Positions 1 to 8,634 of a stretch of 64,000 nucleotides of DNA are shown here, one piece after another. The notes under the pieces were generated by a model that worked only from the letters and a program-made list of their open reading frames with translations, had not been told where the DNA came from and did no database searches. The DNA is from Cerasicoccus maritimus (GTDB lineage Bacteria; Verrucomicrobiota; Verrucomicrobiia; Opitutales; Cerasicoccaceae), in assembly GCA_031296935.1 (NCBI GenBank), contig JAVDPD010000022.1:43262-107261 (forward strand). Direction: 5' to 3'. A program made the translations under genes and the position numbers. The first letter of the stretch is position 1, and every line of letters starts with the position of its first letter.

Positions 1-40
1 CCCTCCAGCCAAGCAAGCACCCTCCACTGGAAATTTTGCC

Positions 41-84
41 TCTCGAATACATCTCGCCGACTCGATCAGACTTTTTAGACGCCC
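41..84 (-). repeat. Interspersed repeat, copy 1
   Basis: On the minus strand, just downstream of tmk, this stretch begins GGGCGTC and continues with AAAAAGTCTGATC, AGTCGG and TGTATT. The same order of words recurs on the plus strand at 7795-7839 with only a few substitutions. Neither copy lies in a gene. It is a dispersed intergenic repeat of unknown role. Confidence 0.6.
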
Positions 85-86
85 TC

Positions 87-731
87 TTAGGCTAACTTAA
101 ATTGCTCGGTGACCTCGGCCCAAATCAGGGTGGCGACGTCTTCTACGGCCAAAGCCCCATCGACGACGAAAAAGCGCTCCGGCATTTGCTCGGCCAGGTC
201 GAGGTAGCCTTGGCGGACATGTTGGTAGAACTCGATATTTTCCTGCTCCATGCGGTCGGGGAGGTCGCTGGCGCGCTTGGCGGCACGGGCGAGCCCGATC
301 TCGGCCGGGACATCCACGACGATGGTCAGGTGCGGCATCGCATCACCCACGGCAAAGCGGTTGATCGAGCTAACCGGGTCTTCGCTCAGTTTGCGGGCGA
401 CGCCTTGGTAAACCGTGGTCGAGTCGAGAAAGCGGTCGCAGAGGATGACTTTGCCTGAGGCGATGCCAGGCTGGATGACTTCGCGGACGTGTTGCGCGCG
501 GCTGGCAGCAAAGAGTAGCAGCTCGGCCTCGGGACACATGCCAAAGCCAGCGTCCGCATGCTTGAGCAAGTGGCGGATTTCTTCACCCAGCGGGGTGCCG
601 CCTGGTTCGCGTGTGAGGACGACTTCGCGCCCGCGTGCTTCAAATTCTTTGGCGAGTCGGGCGATTTGGGTGCTTTTCCCGCTGCCTTCCGAGCCTTCAA
701 AGGAGATAAAGATTCCTCCGGTATCCGTCAT
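87..731 (-). CDS. tmk: Thymidylate kinase (dTMP kinase)
   Basis: Phosphorylates dTMP to dTDP in the cytoplasm, a required step of dTTP synthesis. From the ATG at 731 the protein has 214 residues, normal for the family. The P-loop GSEGSGKST lies at residues 13-21, followed by the TREPGG motif and the DRF motif (LCDRFLDST) that replaces the usual DRY/DRH. A longer frame runs to 809, but its extra 26 residues precede the conserved MTDTGGIFISFEG start and are unlikely to be coding. In many bacteria tmk neighbours holB; here holB is at 38.4 kb. The gene diverges from nuoA. Confidence 0.95.
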   Translation of the reverse strand: MTDTGGIFISFEGSEGSGKSTQIARLAKEFEARGREVVLTREPGGTPLGEEIRHLLKHADAGFGMCPEAELLLFAASRAQHVREVIQPGIASGKVILCDRFLDSTTVYQGVARKLSEDPVSSINRFAVGDAMPHLTIVVDVPAEIGLARAAKRASDLPDRMEQENIEFYQHVRQGYLDLAEQMPERFFVVDGALAVEDVATLIWAEVTEQFKLA

Positions 732-852
732 GCGCTGAAGAAAACAACTCCACTCATGGGCCACAATCGAAAACGTAATTCCCGACGGGGTTTTTATAAA
801 TCTCCGCAAAACCCGCTTGCCATCGGCTCAGCGGCTGCTTTGCTTGGCGGTT

Positions 853-1227
853 ATGGAATTGGTGGACTACCTGCCCGTAATGATTCAAATTCTTCTCGCT
901 GTGGTGATTGCCGCAGCGATCTTGATTGCTAGTCACATCTTTGGCCAGCGCGCCCGAGGCAACTACGTCAAGGACTCCGCCTATGAGTGCGGTATGTTGG
1001 AAGAGGGCAAGCCGCACCCGAAGTTTAGCGTGAAGTTCTACGTGGTTGCTATGTTGTTCATCCTGTTCGATATCGAAATGGTGTTCATGATCCCGTGGGT
1101 TATGGTTTACCGCGAACTGCTGGCCGTAGGCGTTTTGGACTTCTGGCCAATTCTGTTCTTCCTCTTCATCCTGACGCTTGGTCTGGTTTACGAAATGAAG
1201 AAGAAGGGCCTCGAGTGGGAACGCTAA
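853..1227 (+). CDS. nuoA: NADH-quinone oxidoreductase subunit A
   Basis: Small membrane subunit of respiratory complex I, about 124 residues, with three hydrophobic helices (roughly 8-28, 68-88, 96-116). The family signature is clear: YVKDSAYECG, then a Phe/Tyr-rich stretch leading to FDIEMVF and PWVM. The ATG at 853 is preferred because it gives a normal N-terminus; the frame is open upstream to a TTG at 817. It is unusual that no nuoB or other nuo gene follows: the next gene is convergent. The rest of complex I must be encoded elsewhere. Confidence 0.93.
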   Translation: MELVDYLPVMIQILLAVVIAAAILIASHIFGQRARGNYVKDSAYECGMLEEGKPHPKFSVKFYVVAMLFILFDIEMVFMIPWVMVYRELLAVGVLDFWPILFFLFILTLGLVYEMKKKGLEWER

Positions 1228-1231
1228 GCCG

Positions 1232-3490
1232 CTACTCCGCCAAGGTAACTTCCAGCCGGTAAAAGCAGAAATTGGCGTCGGTGATACCGGCGACTGTGAC
1301 GCTTTCCGTGCCATCGCCATTGGATGTGGGCGTGTCGATTTGCTCGATGTAGCTGTCTCCTGTGTTCCAGGTCTGCATGTCCTCGCTGCACCAGACGGTG
1401 TAAGTGACGCCCCCAATCGTGTAACCGCTGGCCGTTGATCCCGAGCCCGAGCCTTCGCGCCGGCGAAAGGTAAAGACTGGGCGTTGATCGCTGCCAGTTT
1501 CTACCTCGGGCAGATTTTGCCGCGAGTTATCGCTGAGTGAGCTGCCGGTGGCGTAATTGATAATGTCGGAGACGCCATCGTCGTTCGCGTCCTGCGTCTC
1601 CAGGTCGGCGAGGGATTGGATCTCGCCCAGGTTTTCAGTGACCCACAGGTCGAGCTCACTACCGATGCTGAGGGCCCAGGTTTGCTCTGTGTCGCCGGCG
1701 TCATTGCTGGCGGTCAGCGTCACGGAGTATTCGCCAGCAGTGGTCGGATAGCCGGAGATCTCGCCAGTTTCCGTGTCAATACTGAGCCCGCTGGGAAGTC
1801 CTTCGGCGGCAAAGCTGGTCGGTTCGTTGTCTGCGGTTAAGGCAAAATAGAACGCCTCGCCAACGTAGCCCTGGGCGCTAGTGCTGCTGGTGAATTCTGG
1901 GGGCTGAGCGCCAGCGCCAAGCAGGTTCGCTACATTCAAGCGGCCGCCGGACATGGTTTTTCCCTCCAGGTAGCTGATTTGCGTGACTGACGCCAAGAGC
2001 TGCGCTTTGACCTCGGCAGTACTCAGTCCGGGGGAATGCTGAAGGAGCAGAGCAACGGCGCCGGCAACGACTGGTGTGGCCATGGAGGTGCCGCTGAGGT
2101 TGCCGTATCTGTTGCCGGGCAGCGTGCTGTAAATGCTTTGGCCGGGAGCGGAGAGGTCGACTGTAGTCGCGCCATAGTTACTGAAGCTCGCCAAGGCGTC
2201 CGAACTGCGGTGGGCAGCAACGGAAATGATGTTGGGCTCATCGTCAGAAGCCGGCATGTGGGGATTGGTGTCGGTGTCTTCGCCGTCATTGCCAGCGGCG
2301 GCGATGAACGGGATGCCCGCTTGGCGAATCACGTCACTCAGCAGCGAGGGCGTGTCACCGCTGGCACCCCAGGAGTTGCTGCTCACATCCGCCCCCATAA
2401 ACCACGAGTAGTAGATGCAGTTGAGCGCATCGGAGAGGCTGCCCGAGCCCGATGAGGAAAGAAACTTGAGGCCCATTAACTGTGACTCCCAGGCCACCCC
2501 GCTGATGCCGACACCGTTGTTGCCTGCGGCCGCGATGATGCCGGCGCAGTGTGTGCCGTGCTTGTTGTCGTCGTAGGGATCGCCGTCGTCGTTGTAGAAA
2601 TCGTAGCCGTAGTAGTCGTCGATCAGACCGTTTTGGTCGTCGTCGATACCGTTGCCGTCGACTTCGCCGGAGTTGATCCACATATTGGCGGTGAGATCGA
2701 CATGAGTGTGGTCGATGCCGGAGTCAATCACCGCTACGACGACATCTTCCGCCGTCGCCTGAACGCCCCAGGCATCGGGCGAATTGATGTCCGGCCCGTT
2801 GTCATTGCCGAGCGTGTCGTGCATCCACTGGTTGCCGTATTTGGGGTCGTTGGGAGTAATGGCGTTGACCGCAAAAACAATGGTGTCGGCTTGGGCCGTA
2901 TCGATCTCGGTTGCCAGGCTTTGCTGGATGCGGTTTTGAATGATTTCAAGGGCCTCCAAACTTGCCTCCGGGCCACTGACCAGCAAATGCCCCGGTGCCC
3001 ACAGCTTGCGGCGAATCGTCAAATCGGCCTGCTCCAATTGACCGACAGTCGCGTCAAGTGTATCAATGGGCGCACGGACGATCAAGTGGTCGGCCACCAC
3101 GACTTCATCGCGGACGAACGCGCCGCTGGAGCTAAAGGTGGTTTCCACGCGCCAATGCGGATATTTCTCTGGCGTGTGGTAGAGGCGCTTTTCGACGCGG
3201 GAACCGTCACTGTTAGCATTGGTTTGGGTGTCGAGCAGCGTCGAGCGAGAGAGGATGGCAGCGAGCGTGGGATCGCGGCGGGAGAAATCTGAAATGGCTT
3301 CTCGTAAGCCTTCAGTCTTCGCCAATGTATCTGAGTAACTTTGCGTTTCTGAAGCTTCATTTTCCGAATGCGTTTCTATCCGCGCCTGCTGCCCAAGGCC
3401 AAACTCGCCGACGGTCGTTGGACCGCTCCAGCGCCACAGCGCTAACAGCGCCAGACAAATGGCGCAAAGGATGAGTAGAAACCGCCTCAT
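1232..3490 (-). CDS. Membrane-anchored or secreted S8 subtilisin-like serine peptidase
   Basis: A 752-residue peptidase. Residues 4-20 form a hydrophobic signal or anchor, followed by a propeptide-like region to about 210. The catalytic triad is visible: Asp256 (VVAVIDSGID), His311 (KHGTHCAG), Ser469 (GTSMATP), with the oxyanion Asn401 (AAAGND). Between Asp and His is an Asp/Asn-rich insertion (about 276-308) likely to bind calcium. After about residue 530 comes a putative Ig domain (He_PIG type, around GEISGYPTTAGEYS) and a C-terminal domain of the type seen on secreted Opitutae proteins. Arrangement resembles fervidolysin-like subtilases. Substrate unknown. Convergent with nuoA, 4 bases apart. 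Confidence 0.9.
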   Translation of the reverse strand: MRRFLLILCAICLALLALWRWSGPTTVGEFGLGQQARIETHSENEASETQSYSDTLAKTEGLREAISDFSRRDPTLAAILSRSTLLDTQTNANSDGSRVEKRLYHTPEKYPHWRVETTFSSSGAFVRDEVVVADHLIVRAPIDTLDATVGQLEQADLTIRRKLWAPGHLLVSGPEASLEALEIIQNRIQQSLATEIDTAQADTIVFAVNAITPNDPKYGNQWMHDTLGNDNGPDINSPDAWGVQATAEDVVVAVIDSGIDHTHVDLTANMWINSGEVDGNGIDDDQNGLIDDYYGYDFYNDDGDPYDDNKHGTHCAGIIAAAGNNGVGISGVAWESQLMGLKFLSSSGSGSLSDALNCIYYSWFMGADVSSNSWGASGDTPSLLSDVIRQAGIPFIAAAGNDGEDTDTNPHMPASDDEPNIISVAAHRSSDALASFSNYGATTVDLSAPGQSIYSTLPGNRYGNLSGTSMATPVVAGAVALLLQHSPGLSTAEVKAQLLASVTQISYLEGKTMSGGRLNVANLLGAGAQPPEFTSSTSAQGYVGEAFYFALTADNEPTSFAAEGLPSGLSIDTETGEISGYPTTAGEYSVTLTASNDAGDTEQTWALSIGSELDLWVTENLGEIQSLADLETQDANDDGVSDIINYATGSSLSDNSRQNLPEVETGSDQRPVFTFRRREGSGSGSTASGYTIGGVTYTVWCSEDMQTWNTGDSYIEQIDTPTSNGDGTESVTVAGITDANFCFYRLEVTLAE

Positions 3491-3583
3491 TGGAAATTAG
3501 ACAGCATTATAGCACAGATCTCTTAATTGCGCATTAAGATACCTACCTCATGAACAGGAATTCAGAAACTCTGGCTAACAAAA

Positions 3584-3612
3584 CGCCGCAATCCGGTGAA
3601 CGGATTGCGGCG
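3584..3612 (-). terminator. Intrinsic terminator of ispG
   Basis: A perfect 12-bp stem (CGCCGCAATCCG) around a 5-base loop lies 25 bases past the ispG stop. Read on the minus strand it is followed by TTTTGTT, as expected for a rho-independent terminator. It separates ispG from the peptidase gene. Confidence 0.8.
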
Positions 3613-3636
3613 CTGAAAGTGTTTTGCTAAAGAATA

Positions 3637-5688
3637 TTATACCTCAGCGGTTTCTGCGGCGGCCTCTGGTTCAACCCACTTGCCGTGCTCGGAAATGAGG
3701 TCCACGAGGCGGTCGAGTGCTTCCGCTTCAGGAATGTTCACCTTTACGCATTCCTTGCCGACATAGAGGTTGATCTTGCTTGGTGCACCGCCCACGTAAC
3801 CGAAGTCGGCGTCTGCCATTTCGCCGGGGCCGTTCACAATGCAGCCCATGACGGCGATCGTGACGCCCTTCAGGTGGCCGGTGCGGCCCTTGATGCGTTG
3901 GGTGACTTCCTGAAGATCGAACAGCGTGCGACCGCAACTTGGGCAAGCGACATACTCTGTTTTCGTGGCGCGCATGCGGGCGGCCTGAAGCATGTTGTAG
4001 GCGAGGGCCGTGCGTTGCGCAAAGGTGTCGACATTTTCGACGGAAATCAGGTCGCCCATGCCGTCGACAAACAAATTACCTGCTACCATGGAGGCTTCGA
4101 GCAGTTGGTTGCCAAAGCCGGGTTCCTGCAGGACTTGCATTTCTGGCGTCACGCGGATCCAAAGCGGGGCCTTGCTGCCGATTTCTTTCAGCGCATCACC
4201 CAGCGCGCGGTAAGCTCCGGTTGCGTGGGTGTCGCCTGGAACGCCGGTGCGGGTGAAAACGATATGTCCGTCACCGAGCTGTTTGATGGTGTCCTGCCAT
4301 TCGAGGACCTGGTGCGCGCTGGTATCGAGGGCGATGAGGAAATTATTGGCCACGGCCCATTGGTGCGCGTGCTCTAGGCAGTTCTCTTTGAATTTGCAAA
4401 CGAACATCCAGCGAACGTCATCGCTGAACTCCACGCCCTCCATGGAAATGTCTTCGCTCAGGCATTTGACGACGATGGTTTCGACGGAGGAACCGAGCAC
4501 CTTCGCGAGCTGTGTGAGGAGGGGCAGCTCGTCGTTGGAAGCGACTTCCACCAACAAGCCTTCGACCTTGGCGTCCTTGAACTTGCGGTTCACGGCGAGC
4601 ACGTCTTTCACTATTTCGGCGTGCTCGGAGAGCGGACGGCCAGCGGCGGTGATCACCCGAGGCGGCTCTAGTGGCCCGAGAGGCGCGTTTTGGCCAAAGG
4701 ACAAATCGACGATTTCGCGGCGTTGGTATTCGTAGAAGTTCTGGTGCTTTTCGGCGCGATCTGTTTCCGGCAGGGCGGCGGACTGCTCCCAGTGGGCGTG
4801 CGCGCGCTTGACCAGCTCCTGGCAGACGGGCACTTCGTGCCAGGGATCTTCCGTCAGCGAAACGCGAATGGTGTCGCCCAAGCCGTCGTAGAGCAGGGCA
4901 CCGATGCCGACTGCGCTCTTGATGCGGGCGTCTTCGCCTTCGCCAGCCTCGGTCACGCCGAGGTGTAACGGATACTGCATGCCTTCGAGGTTCATCTTCT
5001 CGACGACGAGGCGGTAGGCCTGAATCATGACCTTCGGGTTGCTGGCCTTCATCGACAAAATGATGTCGTGGAAATTGTGGCTCTCGGCGATGCGGATAAA
5101 TTCCAATGCGGACTCGACCATGCCCAGCGGTGTGTCACCGTAGCGGTTCATGATGCGGTCGGACAGCGAACCGTGGTTGGTGCCGATGCGCAGGGCGCGG
5201 CCGAGTTCCTTGGCGCGCAGAACGAGTGGCGTGAAGGAATTGTGCAGGCGCTCGAGCTCTTGCTCGTAGATGTCGTCTGTGTATTCCTTGACGGCGAATT
5301 TCTTCTTGTCGGCGTAATTGCCCGGGTTGACGCGGACCTTTTCCACGTGCTCGATGGCAACCATAGCGGCGCTTGGCAGGAAGTGGATATCGGCTACCAG
5401 CGGCACGTTTGCAAAACCTGCCGCACTGAACTGCTTGCGGATTGGCCCCAGTGCTTCGGCGGCCGTCTTGTTGGGAGCGGTCACGCGGACGGCTTCGCAA
5501 CCGGCCTCTGCCAGGCGGATGCATTGTTTGACTGTGGCCTCGACATCTTGTGTCAGGCTCGTGGTCATGGATTGCACGCGGATTGGGTTGTTGCCGCCGA
5601 CGCCGACGGAACCAACCATTACTTCGCGCGTTTGGCGGCGAATGGCTTTAAAGCGTGAGTGGCAATAGGGCTGCTGTTGCAAAGACAT
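3637..5688 (-). CDS. ispG: 4-hydroxy-3-methylbut-2-en-1-yl diphosphate synthase, long form
   Basis: IspG/GcpE converts methylerythritol cyclodiphosphate to HMBPP in the MEP isoprenoid pathway. At 683 residues it is the long three-domain form (TIM barrel, inserted domain, Fe-S domain) known from plants, Chlamydiae and related bacteria, against about 370 residues in E. coli. The barrel shows PIRVQSMTTS near residue 35 and HLGVTEAGEGEDARIKSA. The insert covers roughly 300-560. The 4Fe-4S ligands are visible as Cys582 and Cys585 (CPSCG), Cys616 and Glu623 (GCIVNGPGE). A second pathway gene, ispE, lies at 35.5 kb. The ATG at 5688 fits. Confidence 0.95.
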   Translation of the reverse strand: MSLQQQPYCHSRFKAIRRQTREVMVGSVGVGGNNPIRVQSMTTSLTQDVEATVKQCIRLAEAGCEAVRVTAPNKTAAEALGPIRKQFSAAGFANVPLVADIHFLPSAAMVAIEHVEKVRVNPGNYADKKKFAVKEYTDDIYEQELERLHNSFTPLVLRAKELGRALRIGTNHGSLSDRIMNRYGDTPLGMVESALEFIRIAESHNFHDIILSMKASNPKVMIQAYRLVVEKMNLEGMQYPLHLGVTEAGEGEDARIKSAVGIGALLYDGLGDTIRVSLTEDPWHEVPVCQELVKRAHAHWEQSAALPETDRAEKHQNFYEYQRREIVDLSFGQNAPLGPLEPPRVITAAGRPLSEHAEIVKDVLAVNRKFKDAKVEGLLVEVASNDELPLLTQLAKVLGSSVETIVVKCLSEDISMEGVEFSDDVRWMFVCKFKENCLEHAHQWAVANNFLIALDTSAHQVLEWQDTIKQLGDGHIVFTRTGVPGDTHATGAYRALGDALKEIGSKAPLWIRVTPEMQVLQEPGFGNQLLEASMVAGNLFVDGMGDLISVENVDTFAQRTALAYNMLQAARMRATKTEYVACPSCGRTLFDLQEVTQRIKGRTGHLKGVTIAVMGCIVNGPGEMADADFGYVGGAPSKINLYVGKECVKVNIPEAEALDRLVDLISEHGKWVEPEAAAETAEV

Positions 5689-5754
5689 ACTAAGTGAGCA
5701 ATTAGAACAACCGCCTCAAGGGAATTCAATCGCGGAGTTCGCTTAGTTTTTTGG

Positions 5755-6786
5755 CTAGTTAGCCCGGCGCAAGAGGCGATTCAAGTAGCGTCGCAGACGA
5801 TTTTTAAGTTTGCGCTGGCGGTAGGCTTTCCAAGTGCGGCAGTAGGGGAGATTTTCCAACAAATAAACTTCATCTTCAGAGCATTCACTCAATAGACTCG
5901 CGGCGTGGCCGAACGACGAGCAGAGCGAATACAGAATCGTCTGACATGATGCCAGCAGGTAAATGTCCGTCATCGCTTCCAGGAGATTTTCGGTCTTATC
6001 AGGTCGCTTGTCCGAGAGGTGCATGGGTTCCCAAGCAGCCGGATACCACTTTTGCGTGGTGGTGACGGAAAAATTCTGCTGCAGGCGCTCCACAATTTCG
6101 ATGTTGTCACTTGCCAGGAAAATCGAGGCGTAGGCGCGCCGTTGGCTGAGGGCTTCAAGAAAGTGTTCAAAGATGGCAACGTCAACGTAGCGGGACATAC
6201 CCTCCTGCGTTGCGCGGACATGGAGACCAATTGCTGGAGTCTGGATTTCATGAATCGCTCGATCTATTCGATTCTGAAGGGGGGGCGTTGGTCGTAGATG
6301 TTCGCGGAGGAGTTGGTTGCGAAGTTCATATATCGTGGCGCATGGACGTCTCAGGTGCTTTCGTAATGCAGGAACCATTTTATCGAATTGCTCATAGTCC
6401 CAGATGACGACGATGTCTTCCTGGTAGTCTAAATTGCCTTGATCAATTGAGTAGAGCGTATGCGCAGCGTTTCGGTCCCAGGGGTGCTGAGGTTCGTAGT
6501 GAGAAACCAGTTCTGAAAAGGTGAAATCGAGTTTATCCCGCCATAGTGGTGGGGCAATCGTGATGCCTTTGGGGATTTCTACAGAGTGCTTAACGTTGAC
6601 TAAGCGCAATGCGGAGCTGAAGGCGTCTTGCCCAACCTGGCCATATAGCCCATCACGCCAGTCAATCACCAGCGTGCGACCAGTTAGCTTAGCGTAAGCC
6701 AGTGCGCTACAGAGTGCCAGTAGCCTGTCTCCCAAGCCAGCGGCGTTGGAGCCCTTGAGCACAACATATCTTTCCCTTGAGGTCAT
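5755..6786 (-). CDS. NodZ-like (GT23-type) fucosyltransferase family protein
   Basis: 343 residues. The N-terminus (about 6-46) contains GLGDRLLALCSALAYAK then TGRTLVIDWRDG, the start typical of NodZ-type alpha-1,6-fucosyltransferases. Later motifs also fit: IGLHVRAT near 190 (basic donor-binding motif), FLASDN near 220 and ILYSLCSSFGHAASLL near 285-300. The family transfers fucose from GDP-fucose to glycan chains. The acceptor here is unknown; no Nod-factor genes are present. It overlaps the upstream sulfotransferase-like gene by four bases (ATGA), so the two are probably co-translated. Base composition looks lower in GC than flanking housekeeping genes, consistent with variable surface-glycan genes. 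Confidence 0.72.
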   Translation of the reverse strand: MTSRERYVVLKGSNAAGLGDRLLALCSALAYAKLTGRTLVIDWRDGLYGQVGQDAFSSALRLVNVKHSVEIPKGITIAPPLWRDKLDFTFSELVSHYEPQHPWDRNAAHTLYSIDQGNLDYQEDIVVIWDYEQFDKMVPALRKHLRRPCATIYELRNQLLREHLRPTPPLQNRIDRAIHEIQTPAIGLHVRATQEGMSRYVDVAIFEHFLEALSQRRAYASIFLASDNIEIVERLQQNFSVTTTQKWYPAAWEPMHLSDKRPDKTENLLEAMTDIYLLASCQTILYSLCSSFGHAASLLSECSEDEVYLLENLPYCRTWKAYRQRKLKNRLRRYLNRLLRRAN

Positions 6787-7505
6787 CGGCGATTTTTGAG
6801 ATTGCGAAACAGAGATTTTGGTATGGAGCGCAAGTGTGAGTGTGATTGCGGGAAGAAGCGCAAATCCGTGAAGTAGCGTAGTCGTTTACCGGGGAGTATT
6901 TGGAAATCGGGTTGGGATGCTAGATAAGCTTGATCAGATCCATAGAGGTTATAAAGGGCAGTTTGAGTCTTGGCAGGTAAGTCATCTATAGCTGAGCCAC
7001 GAGCTTGCTGTGGCGGGAAATCAGCAAATGTGCTTGCCGGAATGGAGAGGAAATTTGCGATTTCATCCAATCTGTCCCAGAGAACTTCATAACGAAGAAT
7101 GAGTCTAGGATACCAGCAATCGGAGTTTCTCCAGAGGTCAAAATGACGACGAAAATTGAAACGATCATCGCCTTGCTGAAGGTATGCATCGAGAGTTTGG
7201 GCCTCATGAATGAAGGAGGTTTGCCCAAAATTTGCCTGCATAATTTGCGAATGGTGCTGGTGGAAATTCCTATTGAACAAGGAGATCGTAGCCAGTGTTG
7301 GGTCACCGAAAATGTAAATCGCGCGAAAATAGGGATTATTGGAAACGGGAGGTTGGGCAGTGTGCTTGTAAAGGTCGCTGTTGCCAGGGCAATTGGTAAC
7401 GATCTTCTGTCGCAGGAAGTCAATAAATGTCGTAGTAGCGACACCGCCAAATGAAGTTACGACAGCATCCAGATTAAATTCAGCTATTTGTCGGCTTTCG
7501 CGCAC
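6783..7505 (-). CDS. Sulfotransferase-like protein
   Basis: 240 residues, first gene of a two-gene unit with the NodZ-like gene (4-base overlap). Residues 15-30 read VVTSFGGVATTTFIDFL, which resembles the 5'-phosphosulfate-binding loop of sulfotransferases; RAIYIFGDPTLATISLFNR near 62-80 fits the position of the 3'-phosphate-binding motif, and LILRYEVLWDRLDEI near 148 resembles the later conserved segment. Assignment to the sulfotransferase superfamily is by motif layout only. If right, it would use PAPS to sulfate a glycan, plausibly the product of its partner. No signal peptide or membrane helix is seen. Confidence 0.5.
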   Translation of the reverse strand: MRESRQIAEFNLDAVVTSFGGVATTTFIDFLRQKIVTNCPGNSDLYKHTAQPPVSNNPYFRAIYIFGDPTLATISLFNRNFHQHHSQIMQANFGQTSFIHEAQTLDAYLQQGDDRFNFRRHFDLWRNSDCWYPRLILRYEVLWDRLDEIANFLSIPASTFADFPPQQARGSAIDDLPAKTQTALYNLYGSDQAYLASQPDFQILPGKRLRYFTDLRFFPQSHSHLRSIPKSLFRNLKNRR

Positions 7506-7560
7506 GATTCATTTTTGGGTTGATGGAAACCGTCTCATGTTCTGAACAGGATTTTTCTGC

Positions 7561-7734
7561 TAAAGGGCATTTCCATTACCTTCCATGAGACGAGAAAGTG
7601 CAACCATTGAAAGGTAGGCAAGGCGCTTAGTTTGGTGGCTGGGCAAAAAGCCCTGTCTCGAACTGAGCAACGCCGACTCAGAATCAAAATCGCTAACGTT
7701 TCGCTCATGGCAGGTTTAATCGAAGTGCCCTAAA
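7561..7734. repeat. Inverted-repeat-bounded intergenic element
   Basis: The ends TAAAGGGCATTTC (7561-7573) and the complement of GAAGTGCCCTAAA (7722-7734) match at 10 of 13 positions. Inside are GCAAGGCGCTTAG and AAAAAGCC, words that also occur in similar order in the larger element at 18691-18910. It may be a small non-autonomous repeat of the same family. Confidence 0.4.
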
Positions 7735-7794
7735 CTGGTCGTAACTCTGAAGATTCACAAACAAAGTTTTATCGAGCTCGAAAATTGCGTTAGC

Positions 7795-7839
7795 GGGCGT
7801 CGAAAAAGTCTGATCAAGTCGGTGAGAGTGTATTGCAGA
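7795..7839 (+). repeat. Interspersed repeat, copy 2
   Basis: Matches the element on the minus strand at 41-84: GGGCGTC, AAAAAGTCTGATC, AGTCGG and TGTATT in the same order, with a few substitutions and a one-base insertion. It lies outside genes. Confidence 0.6.
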
Positions 7840-8118
7840 TCGATGTCACTGTCGTCCGCGTTGCCAATAGACCCTACAGCGTGCTAGTAAACAACACTCA
7901 TTTTGAGTCAATGTGTGTATTTTTGCAAAGTCATTAACTAATGGTTAAGTTTAGATCTGCTAAAACTGGTCGCGTTGGCCTTACCAATTGCAAAAAAAAT
8001 GTACAAACAGGAGTTTTTCCCTAAACGCCTCAGCAAGGGATTGATTTATGCTTTCATCAGGGCAGAGTAATTGGTCAACTTAGGCTAGGGCAGATTAGAC
8101 CGATATTTTAGATTCATT

Positions 8119-8634
8119 GTGAAACACATTTATCAAACAGAACTGAAGCATCACCGTGTTCATGGCGGTTTCTCCTTGGTGGAAATTATGATCGGAATGA
8201 CGATCCTGGGGCTCGTTATGGGCGCTAGCCTGTTGGCGATTCCGGAGATAAGGGAGCTGAATTACCAGTCTGACAGTATGCGCAGTGGCTTTACGGTTCT
8301 TAATTCCGAGTTGGAAAGTCTCCGAACCCAGACCTTTGATCAGCTATCTGAATCAATTTCGGGTTCCTCAGAAGAGGATGACAACAGCCTACTGGCAAAG
8401 TTGATCGGCATCAGTGACAACTCGAACTCAGTGACGACGAAATCGAAGTCTACCCTAAACAATGTGGATTACTCAGTCGTGCGTGAGCTCTCCTTTGTCG
8501 ACTCTGCTCAGGAAGTCATCGAATCCACAGTTACTATTGAATGGTCGCTCGGCGGGCGGACTAAGAGCGTAGTAGGACGCGCAATTTTCACAAAAGATGG
8601 ACTATCCGACAAAAAATTCAGCACCGCAAACTAA
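8119..8634 (+). CDS. Prepilin-like protein (PilV/GspI type)
   Basis: 171 residues from a GTG start. A short basic leader ends in GG, and GFSLVEIMIGMTILGLVM at residues 18-35 is the type IV prepilin signal: cleavage after Gly, Phe+1, Glu+5, then a hydrophobic helix. The remainder is a polar Ser/Thr-rich domain. It is the first of three overlapping genes of the PilV-PilW-PilX type, minor pseudopilins that sit at the tip of type IV pili or type II secretion pseudopili. No pilus motor, secretin or peptidase gene is nearby, so the core machinery must be elsewhere. Confidence 0.8.
   Translation: MKHIYQTELKHHRVHGGFSLVEIMIGMTILGLVMGASLLAIPEIRELNYQSDSMRSGFTVLNSELESLRTQTFDQLSESISGSSEEDDNSLLAKLIGISDNSNSVTTKSKSTLNNVDYSVVRELSFVDSAQEVIESTVTIEWSLGGRTKSVVGRAIFTKDGLSDKKFSTAN

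Larger units (their letters stand above)
7506..8118. other. Intergenic region of about 610 bases with repeats
   Basis: No convincing coding sequence. It holds an inverted-repeat-bounded element at 7561-7734 and the second copy of an interspersed repeat at 7795-7839. The rest, up to the pilin genes, becomes AT-rich and probably carries their promoter, though no strong sigma-70 boxes were assigned. Confidence 0.6.

Noticed and set aside
2549-3292. Long plus-strand frame of 247 codons inside the first subtilase
   Set aside because: Antisense shadow of the Asp-rich calcium-binding coding region; its Val-rich composition mirrors GAC/GAT codons on the other strand.
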